Below are positions 24,420 through 34,499 of a stretch of DNA of 64,000 nt, piece by piece. The DNA lies in the NCBI GenBank assembly GCA_965223465.1, contig OZ245025.1, positions 3,286,001 to 3,350,000 of the forward strand, in the 5' to 3' direction. A program made the position numbers and the translations under genes. The stretch is from JAAELZ01 sp965223465. GTDB lineage: Bacteria > Pseudomonadota > Gammaproteobacteria > Arenicellales > Poriferihabitantaceae. The number at the start of each line of letters is the position of its first letter. Within the stretch, counting starts at the first letter, position 1. The notes under the pieces are model-generated. The model was not told the origin of the DNA. It worked only from the letters and a program-made list of their open reading frames with translations, and made no database searches.

Positions 24420-27400
24420 TTAACGTGTAGTTTTCGTTTGACTAACTACGCCTTTAAAGTATTCAAACTTGAGGTCTTTCTTCACGCGCAGAACAGCGAC
24501 TGTATTCGTGAATTTGCTATCACCGTAGCCCGACTCCCTTGAGTCATAACGATGTAGCTTGATAAGGATTAAGAGATCAACCTTGAACGCGCTTAACAAA
24601 TTGCTGAGAAACCCCGTTTTGGAGATCAGGCGAACACCGGTGCTCTCTCCCTCTTCGTAGGGCATCCTATAACCCCATGCCTGTGTTCTCGCTGCAAGCT
24701 TTCTGCGGGGCAGACGCAAGGTGCGCTTGAACGGGTCTCCCGGAGTGACAGAGAAATGCTTTGCGTATTTCGAAGCGAAATACGGTCGGTGCTCGACCTC
24801 AATCACACTCAGCGGGTCATACTCATCAAGCCCGGTTCCCTCACGAGAGGGCGTAACGATCCATGGCTGAAACCCTTTCTTGTGGTTACCAAATTGCCGC
24901 TCCTGATCGTCAGAATCGAAGGCCGGCAGCCAGACTAAGAAGCCTTCTTCCGCAATCAGCTCCTTAGCACGGCTTTTCGCCTGCCGTGAGGGAACCAGAG
25001 CGGAGCTGATATGGACATTGATTCCGTCAGGCGACTTCCAGTCGCCCTCAACGACGAGCTCGTCTGATATTTTTCGGGACTGAATGCCTACAAGACTGAG
25101 AACCTTGTCGCGATCTCCAGTCAGAACGAGGCCATCCGTGCTGTTCTCCATCACGTTCTGTATAGTGTCGAGTGGTGCACGGTCCATTCCGTCTGAAAGC
25201 CACAAGCCATCACTTCTATTGAGCAGGTTTGACTCTAGCCATTCGGACCACGGCCGCCCATCCTTCCAGTCTGTCGACGCCTGGTGAGTCTTGAGAAGCT
25301 TGCCAGCTGCGAGATAGATCGCATGCCAGGCAAGGTAATGACCGTAGCCGTGCATACCAGAGGGAAGTGCTACCGTTCTCTGCCCTGTCCGGATTTCACG
25401 GCCACCCTTGTCATACATTGAGGCAATGACGGGATCGAGGCCGTGGACGGTCTCTTTTACGAGGTCCTTCACTTCCCAACCCGGCGCTGAGAACGTGTCG
25501 GAAAGGAAATGAACTTTGTACTTGTCGAAGTCGTAGTCGAGCGAGAATTTGTGTTTGGGCTCCGGCGCGTCATCGGGGCGAGCCCGATAGAAATCTCCAT
25601 AGGAACTGCGCCGCCCCTTCTTACATGGAAGAGTAGATTCATTGACAGATAGCAGCTCATCGCGCTCAGTCGCTTTGAGCTTGATCGCGTCCGCCTCACC
25701 ACATGCCAGCAGCGCCTGTGCTGCGAAATGCCTCATCACAACATGGGTCTGCCGGGGATTAAGTGCGACCGAACGAAGCATTGCTTCGTGCTTGGCTATT
25801 GCCTTTGGTGCATCGCGAGCGATACGAGCAAGCGCGATAAGCAGCCAGAGTCGTGCATGCAGACAGTAGAACGGCAGCTCCGAGGCCTGAAAAGCTTTCG
25901 CATCCTTATCGCCGAACTTCTTAACAAGGGCGTCGATGATCTCCCAACACTCAAGCCGGGCAAAGGTGCGCACGGTGTGCGCAGCAAGCCATCGTTCAGA
26001 CGTACGTGGAGAAGCTAGCGACTGCCAAACGAGTCCGGCTGCAACGGTGAGAGGATCGTCGGTGGGATAAAGGCCACGCCTCCACGAACCATCCGGTACT
26101 GTATCGGTGAGCCTAGCAGCATTGCTATTGAGAAGACGTGATAGGGCGGTCTGCCCGTGTCCTTCATCTGCATGTTCGACGATGATTGTCGCAAGGCCGA
26201 TCCATGCGGACGCCGGAACAGACCAGTTAGGTGCTGCAAAAACTTTGACAAGCTCCAAGGCAAGTTTTTGCATCGAAACGCCCGTCAACTCCGCGAGCTC
26301 TCGCAGCCTATATCTGGACAGGCGATCAAAGCTCAGAAATTCTTCTGCATGAATTTCCAATATAGGGATAGCGATCTCATGATAGGTACGCGCAATGACT
26401 GGTGAGCTGCCTGACCACTTGGCCTTGCAGTGCTCAAGCTCTTTCTCCTTCGCGTAACTCTCCAGACCCTCAGCGCGTGCGATCATCTGAATGTATGCCG
26501 TGCGATCTCTTACCCTGACCTTAGACCGAAGACGATTAAAGAATTCTCTTTCCTGCTCCCGAGACGGCGAATGCCGGTTGATCTGCTCAAGTGCTGTGAC
26601 CAGTGCGTCCTCGTCCAATGGGTCGGTCGCAGAAGCGAGTGCTTTAGTGTCAGAGACCTCGGGCTGAGATTGATCCGGCATCGTTCCAAGTCTTGGTCTT
26701 GCATCGCCTTTGGGGTGATAGTTCCTGTGCTCGTTGCCCTCACGAATGACTGCATCAAACTTGGGATAAGCCGCTCTAAGAAGCTTGGTCAGCGGATTGG
26801 CGGAACCCAGCGCGCTCTTCGCGATCTCCTCTACCGTCGATGACGAATAGACACCGGGATGATTATCGAGATACTGGTTGATGAACTCACTTACGACCGC
26901 CTCGGCATTCCTTGCCGTGGCCGCATGTAGGGCTTTTCCGAAAGCGCTTGAATCGCATTCCCAGAGCTCGGCGGGGTCGGCTAGGCGATTGAGTGCCAAT
27001 GCGTATTCCGGCGAAATCTTTTTATCACGAAGCAAAGCCGTGAGATAGGGAAGCAAGGTATAGGAGAGATCGATCTTCTCGCGGTCGTGCCATCGGGACA
27101 GCTTGGCCAGCCCCCTTACGCCGGCGGTTCTAGACATCGCAGCACCGAACGCGCCCCAGGGAAACTTGTGTTCTTCGTAGGACATATTGAGCTCACAAAC
27201 GTTTGTGAGCGTATGAAAGTCCTTCTCGGGAAGTGCTTTACCTTTGACTGATGAAGCAAAGCAGAGCAGCTCATGAGTAAAGCTGTAATCGCCGGAGCCA
27301 ATCGAATCAAGCTGTTCGAGCCCGATGCGGAAATATTCCTGCGCGTCAGCAGCGCTGACAGGCAAGATCGCGCATGCAAGGCGCGCATAATGGGCAGAGC

Positions 27401-30400
27401 GCGTTTGAACGTCATCTTCCCTATCAATGAGCTCTTTCGCCACGCCGGCTTGCTCAACCGCTATCGCTTCCAGCCGCCAGTTGCGATTGATAATCGATAC
27501 AAGCTGGATGAGCGTTGACGGATCTTTAAGGTTCTGCTTGTCGAGCCGAGTGATCAATCGCCGAATGGATACGGCTTTGAGATCGGAGCGCGACCAGAGA
27601 GCAAACAACACAGCCGAGAGACCGAGTGATTGGAAATACAGATTGAACTGGTGTTCGTAGTAGCGGTTTTCCTTGTTCTTTCTCGTATCATCCCAGACAT
27701 CGAGAAGGGCCTTGAACGGCTTGTCCGCTGAGCCGCGCGGAGCAGCCCATAGCACCGACATGGCGCGCGTAAGACGAAACAACGATGGAAGTCTGTATTC
27801 AAGAAAGTGCTCCGCCTCGGATCTCAGGCCATCGCGTGAACGCCTCTTCGCTTCCTCCTTATCCTCTTCCCACTCTTTACGCTGCTGCGCACCCATTCGC
27901 CTTTTGATCGTCACCTTTAGGTCCTCAAGACTTACTGAGCGGACCACGCCCTTCGCGTGGGGCAATAGCTCTTGTGGCAGGAGATCTCGTTCGGCAATGT
28001 CCTTTCCTTTCGCGGCGGCAACCAGCGAAAGCCTGAAGAGGAATGGGAACGAGCCCCGGTCTGACCAAGTATCTACGAACGTCCAAATTCGTGGGCGCTC
28101 GTGGGGCGCGCGCAGGGAAATTATAAGCGCTTCCTTGTTCATCCCGTGGGAAGCGGCAATCGCTGCCGTCTTCCTTAATCCATCGGAGAAATCGTAAGTG
28201 CGCGGCTTGGTCGTTGCCCCGCTTGATTTGAACTTTGACTTCCTTTTACAAGCACTGCCAAGACGGGCGATGACATCACGACATTGCTTATCGGAAAGCT
28301 CTGTAAATGACAGAGCTCCGGTGAGGCAATCAATCGCTGATGACGCATGGTCGATGAAATCAGTAAGGGTGCTCTTCTGTCCGGGATCGCGGCTGGTGGC
28401 GCAACGCAGCAGGTAGAAAAGTTCCTCGCATACCTCGAAGCCATACCAGTCGTACCAGTTGCGCATAAAGCCCAACGCGTATTTGGGTTGACCCTGCAGT
28501 ATCAGATACAGCGGTATCGCAGCATGGTCGATGCGCTCAGGACGCGGACGGCCATAGTCATCGTTGTCACTCTGAAGATCGTGCCTGACCCATTCGCGCA
28601 AATTGCGATAGTGACGCGCGGCATCGTCAATGTCACCTGAGAGCAGATTGGCGATTGTGAGTCTCGCATGTCTTGCACCAGGCCATTTGGTATGCGTCTC
28701 GAACAGTCTCCTAAGCGCATCGACGTCCCGCGCATTCACAGCCAGATCGGGATTATCAAGAATGAAATCCGCACCTTTCTGGTCGCTTGCTGCTACGCTT
28801 GACAGCTCGACAAGAAGTTTGACGAGGCTATTGTTGTCTGATTGCGCCACCGCATGCACGACAGCGGCTTTTAGGCGTGCGTAGCTGATCCTGCGCTGCC
28901 CGACCGTGCTGGGTATAGCTGCGGGGAACCTGGTATCAAATGCCAGCTTGAACAATTTCCTACCGTCACCAAGACGTTGAAGAAGGCCGGGAAGCGACCT
29001 GGCTGCATAGACGGACCTATCTTGACGCTCCATGAGATTCTTGGCGACGGTCCGTAGCGCACTCGTCTGAGAGCCGTAACTCTCCCGAACCAATGTCTCG
29101 GTTGGCTCGTCACGGAAAGTCATGCCCTGTTCGGTTTGATCCAGCAAAGGCGCAAGGTCCGAGGCAAAACTCTCGATCGCACCAATTGCCATCCCGTGCG
29201 CTTCCGCATATTCGCTGATCGGCACTGGAGGCGGGAGCACTGAAAGACCTGCGAGAAATGCATTGATTGCCTTCTTCTTATAGCCGCGCCGTACGGCTTC
29301 TGCCAATGCATCGTCGATCCGCTTCTGCAGAAGATTGTCGAGCGCGATAGGCTTATCTATTTCAGAAGCGTCCAGGAGACCCCTATCGCAGTCTGCAAGA
29401 TGCTCAAGGATGCGTGCGTTGCCGTTTGAGCGCGCCTGAGCGACACGGATTTCTTCAGCATTGATGCCCTTCACACGAGCACGGAGATAAGCACTGGTTT
29501 CACTCAAGCTGAAGGCGCGAAGTTGAAAGTCTTCGTAGCTAAGGTCGCCGAGCGATCTCTCGATGCGGTGCGACCGGCAGGAAACAATGAGCTTTACGCC
29601 GGGCACGGGACCAGACCGCTCGAAGCTCTCGATCAGCTGCATCGGAAAAGAGTTTTGCTTACGCTCCTTCGCGAATTCTGCTGAATTATCAATCGCATCC
29701 AAGAAAATGATGAGCTCACTGCTCTCATTCGCGGTTGCCAGAGTGTTTACACACTGGGTGAGCCTTTTGCGGAGCGTGCTAAAGAGGAGCTCGGGATTGT
29801 CGCTTCCGGGCAATATAGGGTCACACAGGCTTCGGCAGGCAAGTTCATTTGCGATGTGAATCAAGCCGCGATTGGCAAGATGGCGGCCATCTTCGGGAGA
29901 ACGGTAAGCACCGCCGCCGAAGCAATCAAAGAACACGACTTCATGGTCATCAGAAAGCGTGGAAGCCAGACTTTCCAGAAACACCGTCTTTCCGACACCG
30001 CCCTCTGCGTGGACTAGTAGCGGCCTTGTTAGTGACGGCACAATCCCGATTGCATCGGGGAGCTGCTCGCGCGGGACAACTTCTCCAACATCGGCAAGGC
30101 TTGCGGGACATGGCAATAGATTGTCAATATCGGAGAGTTCAAGAGCCGACAGCACGTCAACCTGCCGTATAACCTTGAGGTGTTCTTCTTCGTAACCGGC
30201 CTTCTTGCGAACCATATTGCGTACATCACCAAGGCGAGCACGGGCTGTCGCATCCGAGGTTGCTGACCAGTCTGAGAGAATCTTCCGCAGATCACCCTTC
30301 GTGTCTTTGAGGCTTCCGGACATGCCTATTAGCAGGACCTTCGATGCGAACTCCTTGAGCCCATCGCCCGTAAGACCGGCAGCGGTCTTGAACTGTTTCG

Positions 30401-30890
30401 CCTGCTTGAGCGCTTCACCACTGAGCCGCGATCCGGTTGCCACCCCTTCGACAGCGGTGAGAAGTCCAGCGAAGATCGGTCGGTTAGTTATCAGCTCGAA
30501 GAAGAGCTTTTGAGTCGTTGCGGCTTGACCGTAATTGGCGAGATTATCCCGGTAAGACTGCGCAAATTTCTTGACAGTCTTTTTTGCATCGCTGGCGCGA
30601 AACTCTTTTTGGGATTGCTTAGGCGAATATTTTAATTGAAGGATTTCAACACGATCCGCTACCTCGAAATACGCGTCCTTGCCGTAGTAGAGCGTGAGAT
30701 CGGCGACATCAGCGGCTTCCTGTGAGGCACGGCTTTCGTCCTTTTCAGAAAGCCCCTCGACGGCTATTCCAATAAGCCCATCGCTAGGCAAAAGCAACTG
30801 CATAGCCTTTCTCGATGCCCAGGCCTCATGAAATTCATGCCCGTCACGCGACGGTCCAACGATATCAATCAGCTTAGTTTTTTTGAACAT
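24420..30890 (-). CDS. Giant nuclease-STAND NTPase, Avs3-like anti-phage protein
   Basis: 2156 residues. Residues 15-100 look like a DUF4297/Cap4-type nuclease: Glu45 in IAVEG, Asp61/Asp64 in DVADLTLYYG, and Gln85-x-Lys87 in EILQLKYS. A STAND-type NTPase follows, with Walker A AEGGVGKT at 295-302, Walker B LIIFLDAID at 393-401 and an Arg-finger-like CRSHRIER region. About 1700 residues of helical-repeat sensor make up the rest. Nuclease, then STAND, then a long sensor at about 2000-2150 residues is the design of type 3 Avs proteins, which sense phage terminase and degrade DNA (family knowledge). Identification as Avs3 rather than another STAND nuclease is inference. The gene is visibly more G+C-rich than its neighbours and has no clear ribosome-binding site. 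Confidence 0.75.
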   Translation of the reverse strand: MFKKTKLIDIVGPSRDGHEFHEAWASRKAMQLLLPSDGLIGIAVEGLSEKDESRASQEAADVADLTLYYGKDAYFEVADRVEILQLKYSPKQSQKEFRASDAKKTVKKFAQSYRDNLANYGQAATTQKLFFELITNRPIFAGLLTAVEGVATGSRLSGEALKQAKQFKTAAGLTGDGLKEFASKVLLIGMSGSLKDTKGDLRKILSDWSATSDATARARLGDVRNMVRKKAGYEEEHLKVIRQVDVLSALELSDIDNLLPCPASLADVGEVVPREQLPDAIGIVPSLTRPLLVHAEGGVGKTVFLESLASTLSDDHEVVFFDCFGGGAYRSPEDGRHLANRGLIHIANELACRSLCDPILPGSDNPELLFSTLRKRLTQCVNTLATANESSELIIFLDAIDNSAEFAKERKQNSFPMQLIESFERSGPVPGVKLIVSCRSHRIERSLGDLSYEDFQLRAFSLSETSAYLRARVKGINAEEIRVAQARSNGNARILEHLADCDRGLLDASEIDKPIALDNLLQKRIDDALAEAVRRGYKKKAINAFLAGLSVLPPPVPISEYAEAHGMAIGAIESFASDLAPLLDQTEQGMTFRDEPTETLVRESYGSQTSALRTVAKNLMERQDRSVYAARSLPGLLQRLGDGRKLFKLAFDTRFPAAIPSTVGQRRISYARLKAAVVHAVAQSDNNSLVKLLVELSSVAASDQKGADFILDNPDLAVNARDVDALRRLFETHTKWPGARHARLTIANLLSGDIDDAARHYRNLREWVRHDLQSDNDDYGRPRPERIDHAAIPLYLILQGQPKYALGFMRNWYDWYGFEVCEELFYLLRCATSRDPGQKSTLTDFIDHASSAIDCLTGALSFTELSDKQCRDVIARLGSACKRKSKFKSSGATTKPRTYDFSDGLRKTAAIAASHGMNKEALIISLRAPHERPRIWTFVDTWSDRGSFPFLFRLSLVAAAKGKDIAERDLLPQELLPHAKGVVRSVSLEDLKVTIKRRMGAQQRKEWEEDKEEAKRRSRDGLRSEAEHFLEYRLPSLFRLTRAMSVLWAAPRGSADKPFKALLDVWDDTRKNKENRYYEHQFNLYFQSLGLSAVLFALWSRSDLKAVSIRRLITRLDKQNLKDPSTLIQLVSIINRNWRLEAIAVEQAGVAKELIDREDDVQTRSAHYARLACAILPVSAADAQEYFRIGLEQLDSIGSGDYSFTHELLCFASSVKGKALPEKDFHTLTNVCELNMSYEEHKFPWGAFGAAMSRTAGVRGLAKLSRWHDREKIDLSYTLLPYLTALLRDKKISPEYALALNRLADPAELWECDSSAFGKALHAATARNAEAVVSEFINQYLDNHPGVYSSSTVEEIAKSALGSANPLTKLLRAAYPKFDAVIREGNEHRNYHPKGDARPRLGTMPDQSQPEVSDTKALASATDPLDEDALVTALEQINRHSPSREQEREFFNRLRSKVRVRDRTAYIQMIARAEGLESYAKEKELEHCKAKWSGSSPVIARTYHEIAIPILEIHAEEFLSFDRLSRYRLRELAELTGVSMQKLALELVKVFAAPNWSVPASAWIGLATIIVEHADEGHGQTALSRLLNSNAARLTDTVPDGSWRRGLYPTDDPLTVAAGLVWQSLASPRTSERWLAAHTVRTFARLECWEIIDALVKKFGDKDAKAFQASELPFYCLHARLWLLIALARIARDAPKAIAKHEAMLRSVALNPRQTHVVMRHFAAQALLACGEADAIKLKATERDELLSVNESTLPCKKGRRSSYGDFYRARPDDAPEPKHKFSLDYDFDKYKVHFLSDTFSAPGWEVKDLVKETVHGLDPVIASMYDKGGREIRTGQRTVALPSGMHGYGHYLAWHAIYLAAGKLLKTHQASTDWKDGRPWSEWLESNLLNRSDGLWLSDGMDRAPLDTIQNVMENSTDGLVLTGDRDKVLSLVGIQSRKISDELVVEGDWKSPDGINVHISSALVPSRQAKSRAKELIAEEGFLVWLPAFDSDDQERQFGNHKKGFQPWIVTPSREGTGLDEYDPLSVIEVEHRPYFASKYAKHFSVTPGDPFKRTLRLPRRKLAARTQAWGYRMPYEEGESTGVRLISKTGFLSNLLSAFKVDLLILIKLHRYDSRESGYGDSKFTNTVAVLRVKKDLKFEYFKGVVSQTKTTR

Positions 30891-31267
30891 TACATATTAT
30901 TAATCAGTCTTAAAACTCGCTATCATGCAATAATGACTTTAAACAGCTAACCCATGTACTTTTTTTACTGCATATATTTGATAATGTTGCGATCAGTAAC
31001 AATTATCACCCTATTATTAAATTTCGAATCAATATACACGTTTGATTTTATTGCCAATTAGTTCAATCATACTTGAAATGTCTCCTTAGTGCTGATTGGA
31101 GCCTTTAAGGGAGCTCACCCACTATAAGGGAGTTTATCTAAACGATTCTTTAGGGTTGATTGCAGCCATACACAATTATTACCAAAACGGTAGCTAAGAG
31201 TATTCTACAATCACTGCCCGATGATATCGAACCTTGAAATTATCGATGTCACGTCAGGTCTGGAGGT
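30891..31267. other. AT-rich intergenic region, probable promoter of the giant NTPase gene
   Basis: No gene is seen on either strand. Base composition drops sharply at 30890 from the G+C-rich coding sequence to AT-rich DNA. AAGGGAG occurs twice near 31108-31131. I see no clear promoter hexamers. Confidence 0.4.
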
Positions 31268-31510
31268 TTACATTTCAAAGGCATGATACTCATCAATCTC
31301 ACTAGCTAATTTTACAGTTTCCTCGACTAAGGTGCGGACATCATCCGGTTCCCGGAGCATTACCGAAAACTCGCCCCCTGAAAGGCCAGTTTTCCCTTTG
31401 TTAAACGGGGATACAGTAGTTCGAGCAATGCCATCTTTGCACATATCCAATTTCAGCAATAGGATGGGCAATAACTCATTTACTACAATCTCCACCCTAT
31501 GCCAGTCCAC
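31268..31510 (-). CDS. Hypothetical protein, 80 residues
   Basis: I take the GTG at 31510 as start (AGGA nine bases upstream); a TTG at 31546 would extend it but overlaps the divergent gene. The product reads VDWHRVEIVVNELLPILLLK, then a Ser/Thr-Gly stretch (GKTGLSGGEFSVML) and an acidic helix (TLVEETVKLASEIDEYHAFE). No recognised family. It is divergent from the 57-residue gene at 31532; the 21-base gap holds TATCCTAGG. Confidence 0.5.
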   Translation of the reverse strand: MDWHRVEIVVNELLPILLLKLDMCKDGIARTTVSPFNKGKTGLSGGEFSVMLREPDDVRTLVEETVKLASEIDEYHAFEM

Positions 31511-31531
31511 TGGTGTGTGTATCCTAGGTGT

Positions 31532-31705
31532 ATGGATATCAGGCAAAGCACAATCGAAGAATACATTCGACTAATGAAGGAAGAACACGATGAAATTGTT
31601 AGCGACGAAGAAGCACGTTGGCAAATTTTTATGTTTGCTCACCTCTATCACCTCATAGCACAAAACTCACCAGCAAAATCAAATGAAAAATTTCTGGAGA
31701 AGTAA
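31532..31705 (+). CDS. Small charged protein, related to the one at 23890
   Basis: The 57-residue product MDIRQSTIEEYIRLMKEEHD, then IVSDEEARWQIFMFAHLYHL, has the same length and pattern as the protein at 23890-24063: polar helix, S/T-x-E-x-A motif, amphipathic helix. Identity is low but the pattern is the same. TATCCTAGG lies four bases before its ATG, as a longer palindrome does before the other copy. It precedes the VRR-NUC gene on the same strand. Function unknown. Confidence 0.55.
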   Translation: MDIRQSTIEEYIRLMKEEHDEIVSDEEARWQIFMFAHLYHLIAQNSPAKSNEKFLEK

Positions 31706-31856
31706 TTTACTACCCACTTTTGAATCTCCACCAATTAATTAAAGAAAGCCCTTCAGTTCTTTCGGGAATCCCTCCAGTAAATCCATTTCTAAGTAGTTCT
31801 AGCACCAACCTGACATTAAAATAGTTAGACCAATTACCAAGCAATAAGTGAGCAAT

Positions 31857-33089
31857 ATGACGGTGGACTGTAAACACAAAGACGTGGATTGCCTTAATCA
31901 ATACGAATTTATAAGAAAGTATCGCTGTAACAACTGTGGCGAGGTGATGATGTGTGCGTGTGATGAAGAATTTGGTCGGAAGCACCTTCCGCACCAAATT
32001 AATAGCGGAACTTGGCTAGATACTCGTAAATCTGTACCAGTTACGTTAGGTTTTCAAGAGGAGATTTGCCCAGAATGCAGAGGCAATCCCCCCGTTGCTG
32101 CGCCAAAGGCATCCATGATGGGGGCTACGAGCAAAATCAAGCGGTATTACTGGCGTGAACTGTATTTGGAAACTACAAAAAAGTTTTATGACACTCACCC
32201 TGAGCTGAACCCCAGTTATTTTTCTGCTAGACACTCTTTTTGTGATGAGTTTAAGGCCGTTGAAGAGAAAGTGCTTGAAGATCTCAAAATATTGCACTCC
32301 ACAAGTCCAAAGTATAACTACTCTGAACTAAGTCAAGCTAATGTGATTTCCCAGACAGACACGGAAGTTATATTAGTAAACGCCGAACACATAAAAGAAC
32401 CTGGAAGAAAGGTTGGGATAAGAGACAACGGAAAGATTTTTAATGTAGAAGAATTCGCCTCTAACTATTTCAGTAATCATGGATATCACGTTCTCGAAAC
32501 TGAGAGCATCCCCTTCCATGTATTGTTTGGAGTATTCATGTGGTTGGTGATACAGGATTGCAACGACCCCTTGGGAAGAGTTGTACAATTTGGGAATCGA
32601 ACTGACTTTGATTTAAAGTCGAAAAATGGAGGCATGGTCTCAACGATATTACCCGAGGATTTTGGTACACCTGGATACTACCGTAGAAGGAAACCTCATA
32701 TCTCAAATCATCTTGAGGAACTCAATGAGCTTGACTGGCTTTTTGACTATTGGTTGGAACCCAGCTCAGGTCTCAGACAATATTTATGGGCACACCGTGA
32801 AGAAGATATTTTAAAGGCAAAAGAGGTCATGAAGATTATGGGGCTGTCAAATTTGCGTAAAACTCTTGAATACTTGTCCATGGATTATTGGAGAAACTAT
32901 TGTGGATGGCCTGACTTATTGGTGTACAACGACAATGAATTCTTTTTTGTTGAGGTAAAATCATCAAAGGACAGACTGAATGACGATCAAAAAAGGTGGT
33001 TTTTAGGAAACCATAAATATCTGAATTTTACAGCCAAAATTTTTAAAGTGGGCAAACAGCGAAAAGATAGACAAACTAATACGAAATAA
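31857..33089 (+). CDS. VRR-NUC nuclease with N-terminal zinc-finger-like region
   Basis: From ATG 31857 the product is 410 residues. The N-terminus is Cys/His-rich (CKHKDVDC, YRCNNCGEVMMCACDEEF, then CPEC), suggesting one or two zinc sites. The C-terminus carries the VRR-NUC motif GWPDLL with Asp353, then FFVEVKSSKDRLNDDQKRWF with Glu366 and Lys368. This PD-(D/E)xK subfamily includes FAN1 and stand-alone phage nucleases. About 250 middle residues are unassigned. Lying between a predicted Avs-type gene and a Shedu-like nuclease, it may act in defence, but repair or element maintenance is possible. No strong ribosome-binding site is visible. Confidence 0.75.
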   Translation: MTVDCKHKDVDCLNQYEFIRKYRCNNCGEVMMCACDEEFGRKHLPHQINSGTWLDTRKSVPVTLGFQEEICPECRGNPPVAAPKASMMGATSKIKRYYWRELYLETTKKFYDTHPELNPSYFSARHSFCDEFKAVEEKVLEDLKILHSTSPKYNYSELSQANVISQTDTEVILVNAEHIKEPGRKVGIRDNGKIFNVEEFASNYFSNHGYHVLETESIPFHVLFGVFMWLVIQDCNDPLGRVVQFGNRTDFDLKSKNGGMVSTILPEDFGTPGYYRRRKPHISNHLEELNELDWLFDYWLEPSSGLRQYLWAHREEDILKAKEVMKIMGLSNLRKTLEYLSMDYWRNYCGWPDLLVYNDNEFFFVEVKSSKDRLNDDQKRWFLGNHKYLNFTAKIFKVGKQRKDRQTNTK

Positions 33090-33323
33090 ATTGGAGATAG
33101 TGGGTCATTTGATGAAGTGAGAATCAGATAGAGTTGTATATCTACGCTCTACTTCACTATACGTCTCTCGGCCTTTTCTATAATGGATAAAGTCGGATTA
33201 CGCAGAGTAAATTCTCTTGTAGTGGAGGTTAAGGGATACGAACAGCTAAACTTAACGTGGGCATTACCAGATTAGCAATTCTGAGGTACTATTACGACTA
33301 AGGGATATTAAAGGAAAAACACT

Positions 33324-34496
33324 ATGACCAAATCAGAGCTAAAAAAGAAGGGCAAGTTGTGTAAGAAATGCTTGAATAAATGCTCAGTGAGGGCCAAGAG
33401 TTGCTCAAGCTGTGGTTCTGAAAAATTTGAACCTGACTGGATATTAGTAAAGGAGAGAATAAATAGATCTATAGGTGTTCAGATCACAAAGCCTAACCCT
33501 GAGTATTCAAAAGAAAACCGAATTACGCTAAGCAAATGGTGGCCAGGAGCGAAAAATGGTGGTCAGACATTTCATATAGCCAGACCCGGTGATTGGGAAC
33601 AGATTGAATATATTATTAATGACAAATTTTTACCTCTCTTGGGGTGGAAAAGTAAAAAACAACTTGTCGAGCAAATTGCACATGATGATAAGCAAGGTGA
33701 GAATTCAGATGGATATATGGCGTTGGCGAAATCGCATCCAGACTTTCTCAAAAAACTGGTTGCCGCAATAGACCCTAAGGATTTCTCCGAAAATGAGTTT
33801 AATTCGATGGTCGATGTTTTTGGAGAGATATCGGACGCTATGACAAAAGCAAACCGTGGATTTAGGGAGGCGTTTTTAAATGTAGTCAAGAAATTACCTA
33901 AACAGAAGACTCGTGCTTTGGAAGATCTCAATTTGCTATTAGAAAACTGGGGCCTTCAAGTTGTTACGAATGTTGCCCAGCAAGTGCAAAACCGTATTGA
34001 AACTCTGGAACTATTTGAAGATCGTGTTTTAGATGATAAAACTCACGAGATCATTGGTGTAAATTCGATTCACAGAATCCTCGAGCGATCAATGTGGATG
34101 ATTGATGAGAAGTACTGGTTACTTCAATCAAATAAAACTCTGCTTACCTATATCGGCAAAGAACTGAGTAAAAAAGACAAGAAAAAGTATGGCAAAAAAA
34201 GACCAGATTTTGTCTGTGGAACTATCGGAAAGAAATTAATTATAGTTGAACTGAAACGCCCGTCACACCCATTGAATGTTGAGGATTTAAACCAATTGGA
34301 GGATTACTCAGTAATTATTGATAAGTACAAGGGCGCAAGGTACAGCGTTGAGTGTTTTCTAGTAGGCTCTAAGAAGGATTCTGAGCTGGATAGTTACCTC
34401 AAACGCCGAAAAGGAGTGAGCGTACTCACTTATGACGATATTATTTCAAATACGAGAACAAGATATCAGGAGTATCTCAAATCACTTCATGAATAG
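33324..34496 (+). CDS. Shedu-like (DUF4263) defence nuclease with zinc ribbon
   Basis: The 390-residue product begins with a zinc ribbon (CKKCLNKCSVRAKSCSSCG). The C-terminal domain has Asp295 in KRPDFVCG, Glu309-x-Lys311 in IIVELKRPSHPL, then DLNQLEDYSVIIDKYKG. This is the PD-(D/E)xK signature and Gln-x-x-x-Y helix of SduA (Shedu), a single-gene anti-phage system. A middle helical region precedes it. AAAGGA lies ten bases before the ATG. It converges with the serine recombinase gene, three bases away. The zinc ribbon replaces the N-terminal sensors seen in other Shedu proteins. Confidence 0.75.
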   Translation: MTKSELKKKGKLCKKCLNKCSVRAKSCSSCGSEKFEPDWILVKERINRSIGVQITKPNPEYSKENRITLSKWWPGAKNGGQTFHIARPGDWEQIEYIINDKFLPLLGWKSKKQLVEQIAHDDKQGENSDGYMALAKSHPDFLKKLVAAIDPKDFSENEFNSMVDVFGEISDAMTKANRGFREAFLNVVKKLPKQKTRALEDLNLLLENWGLQVVTNVAQQVQNRIETLELFEDRVLDDKTHEIIGVNSIHRILERSMWMIDEKYWLLQSNKTLLTYIGKELSKKDKKKYGKKRPDFVCGTIGKKLIIVELKRPSHPLNVEDLNQLEDYSVIIDKYKGARYSVECFLVGSKKDSELDSYLKRRKGVSVLTYDDIISNTRTRYQEYLKSLHE

Positions 34497-34499
34497 TGA

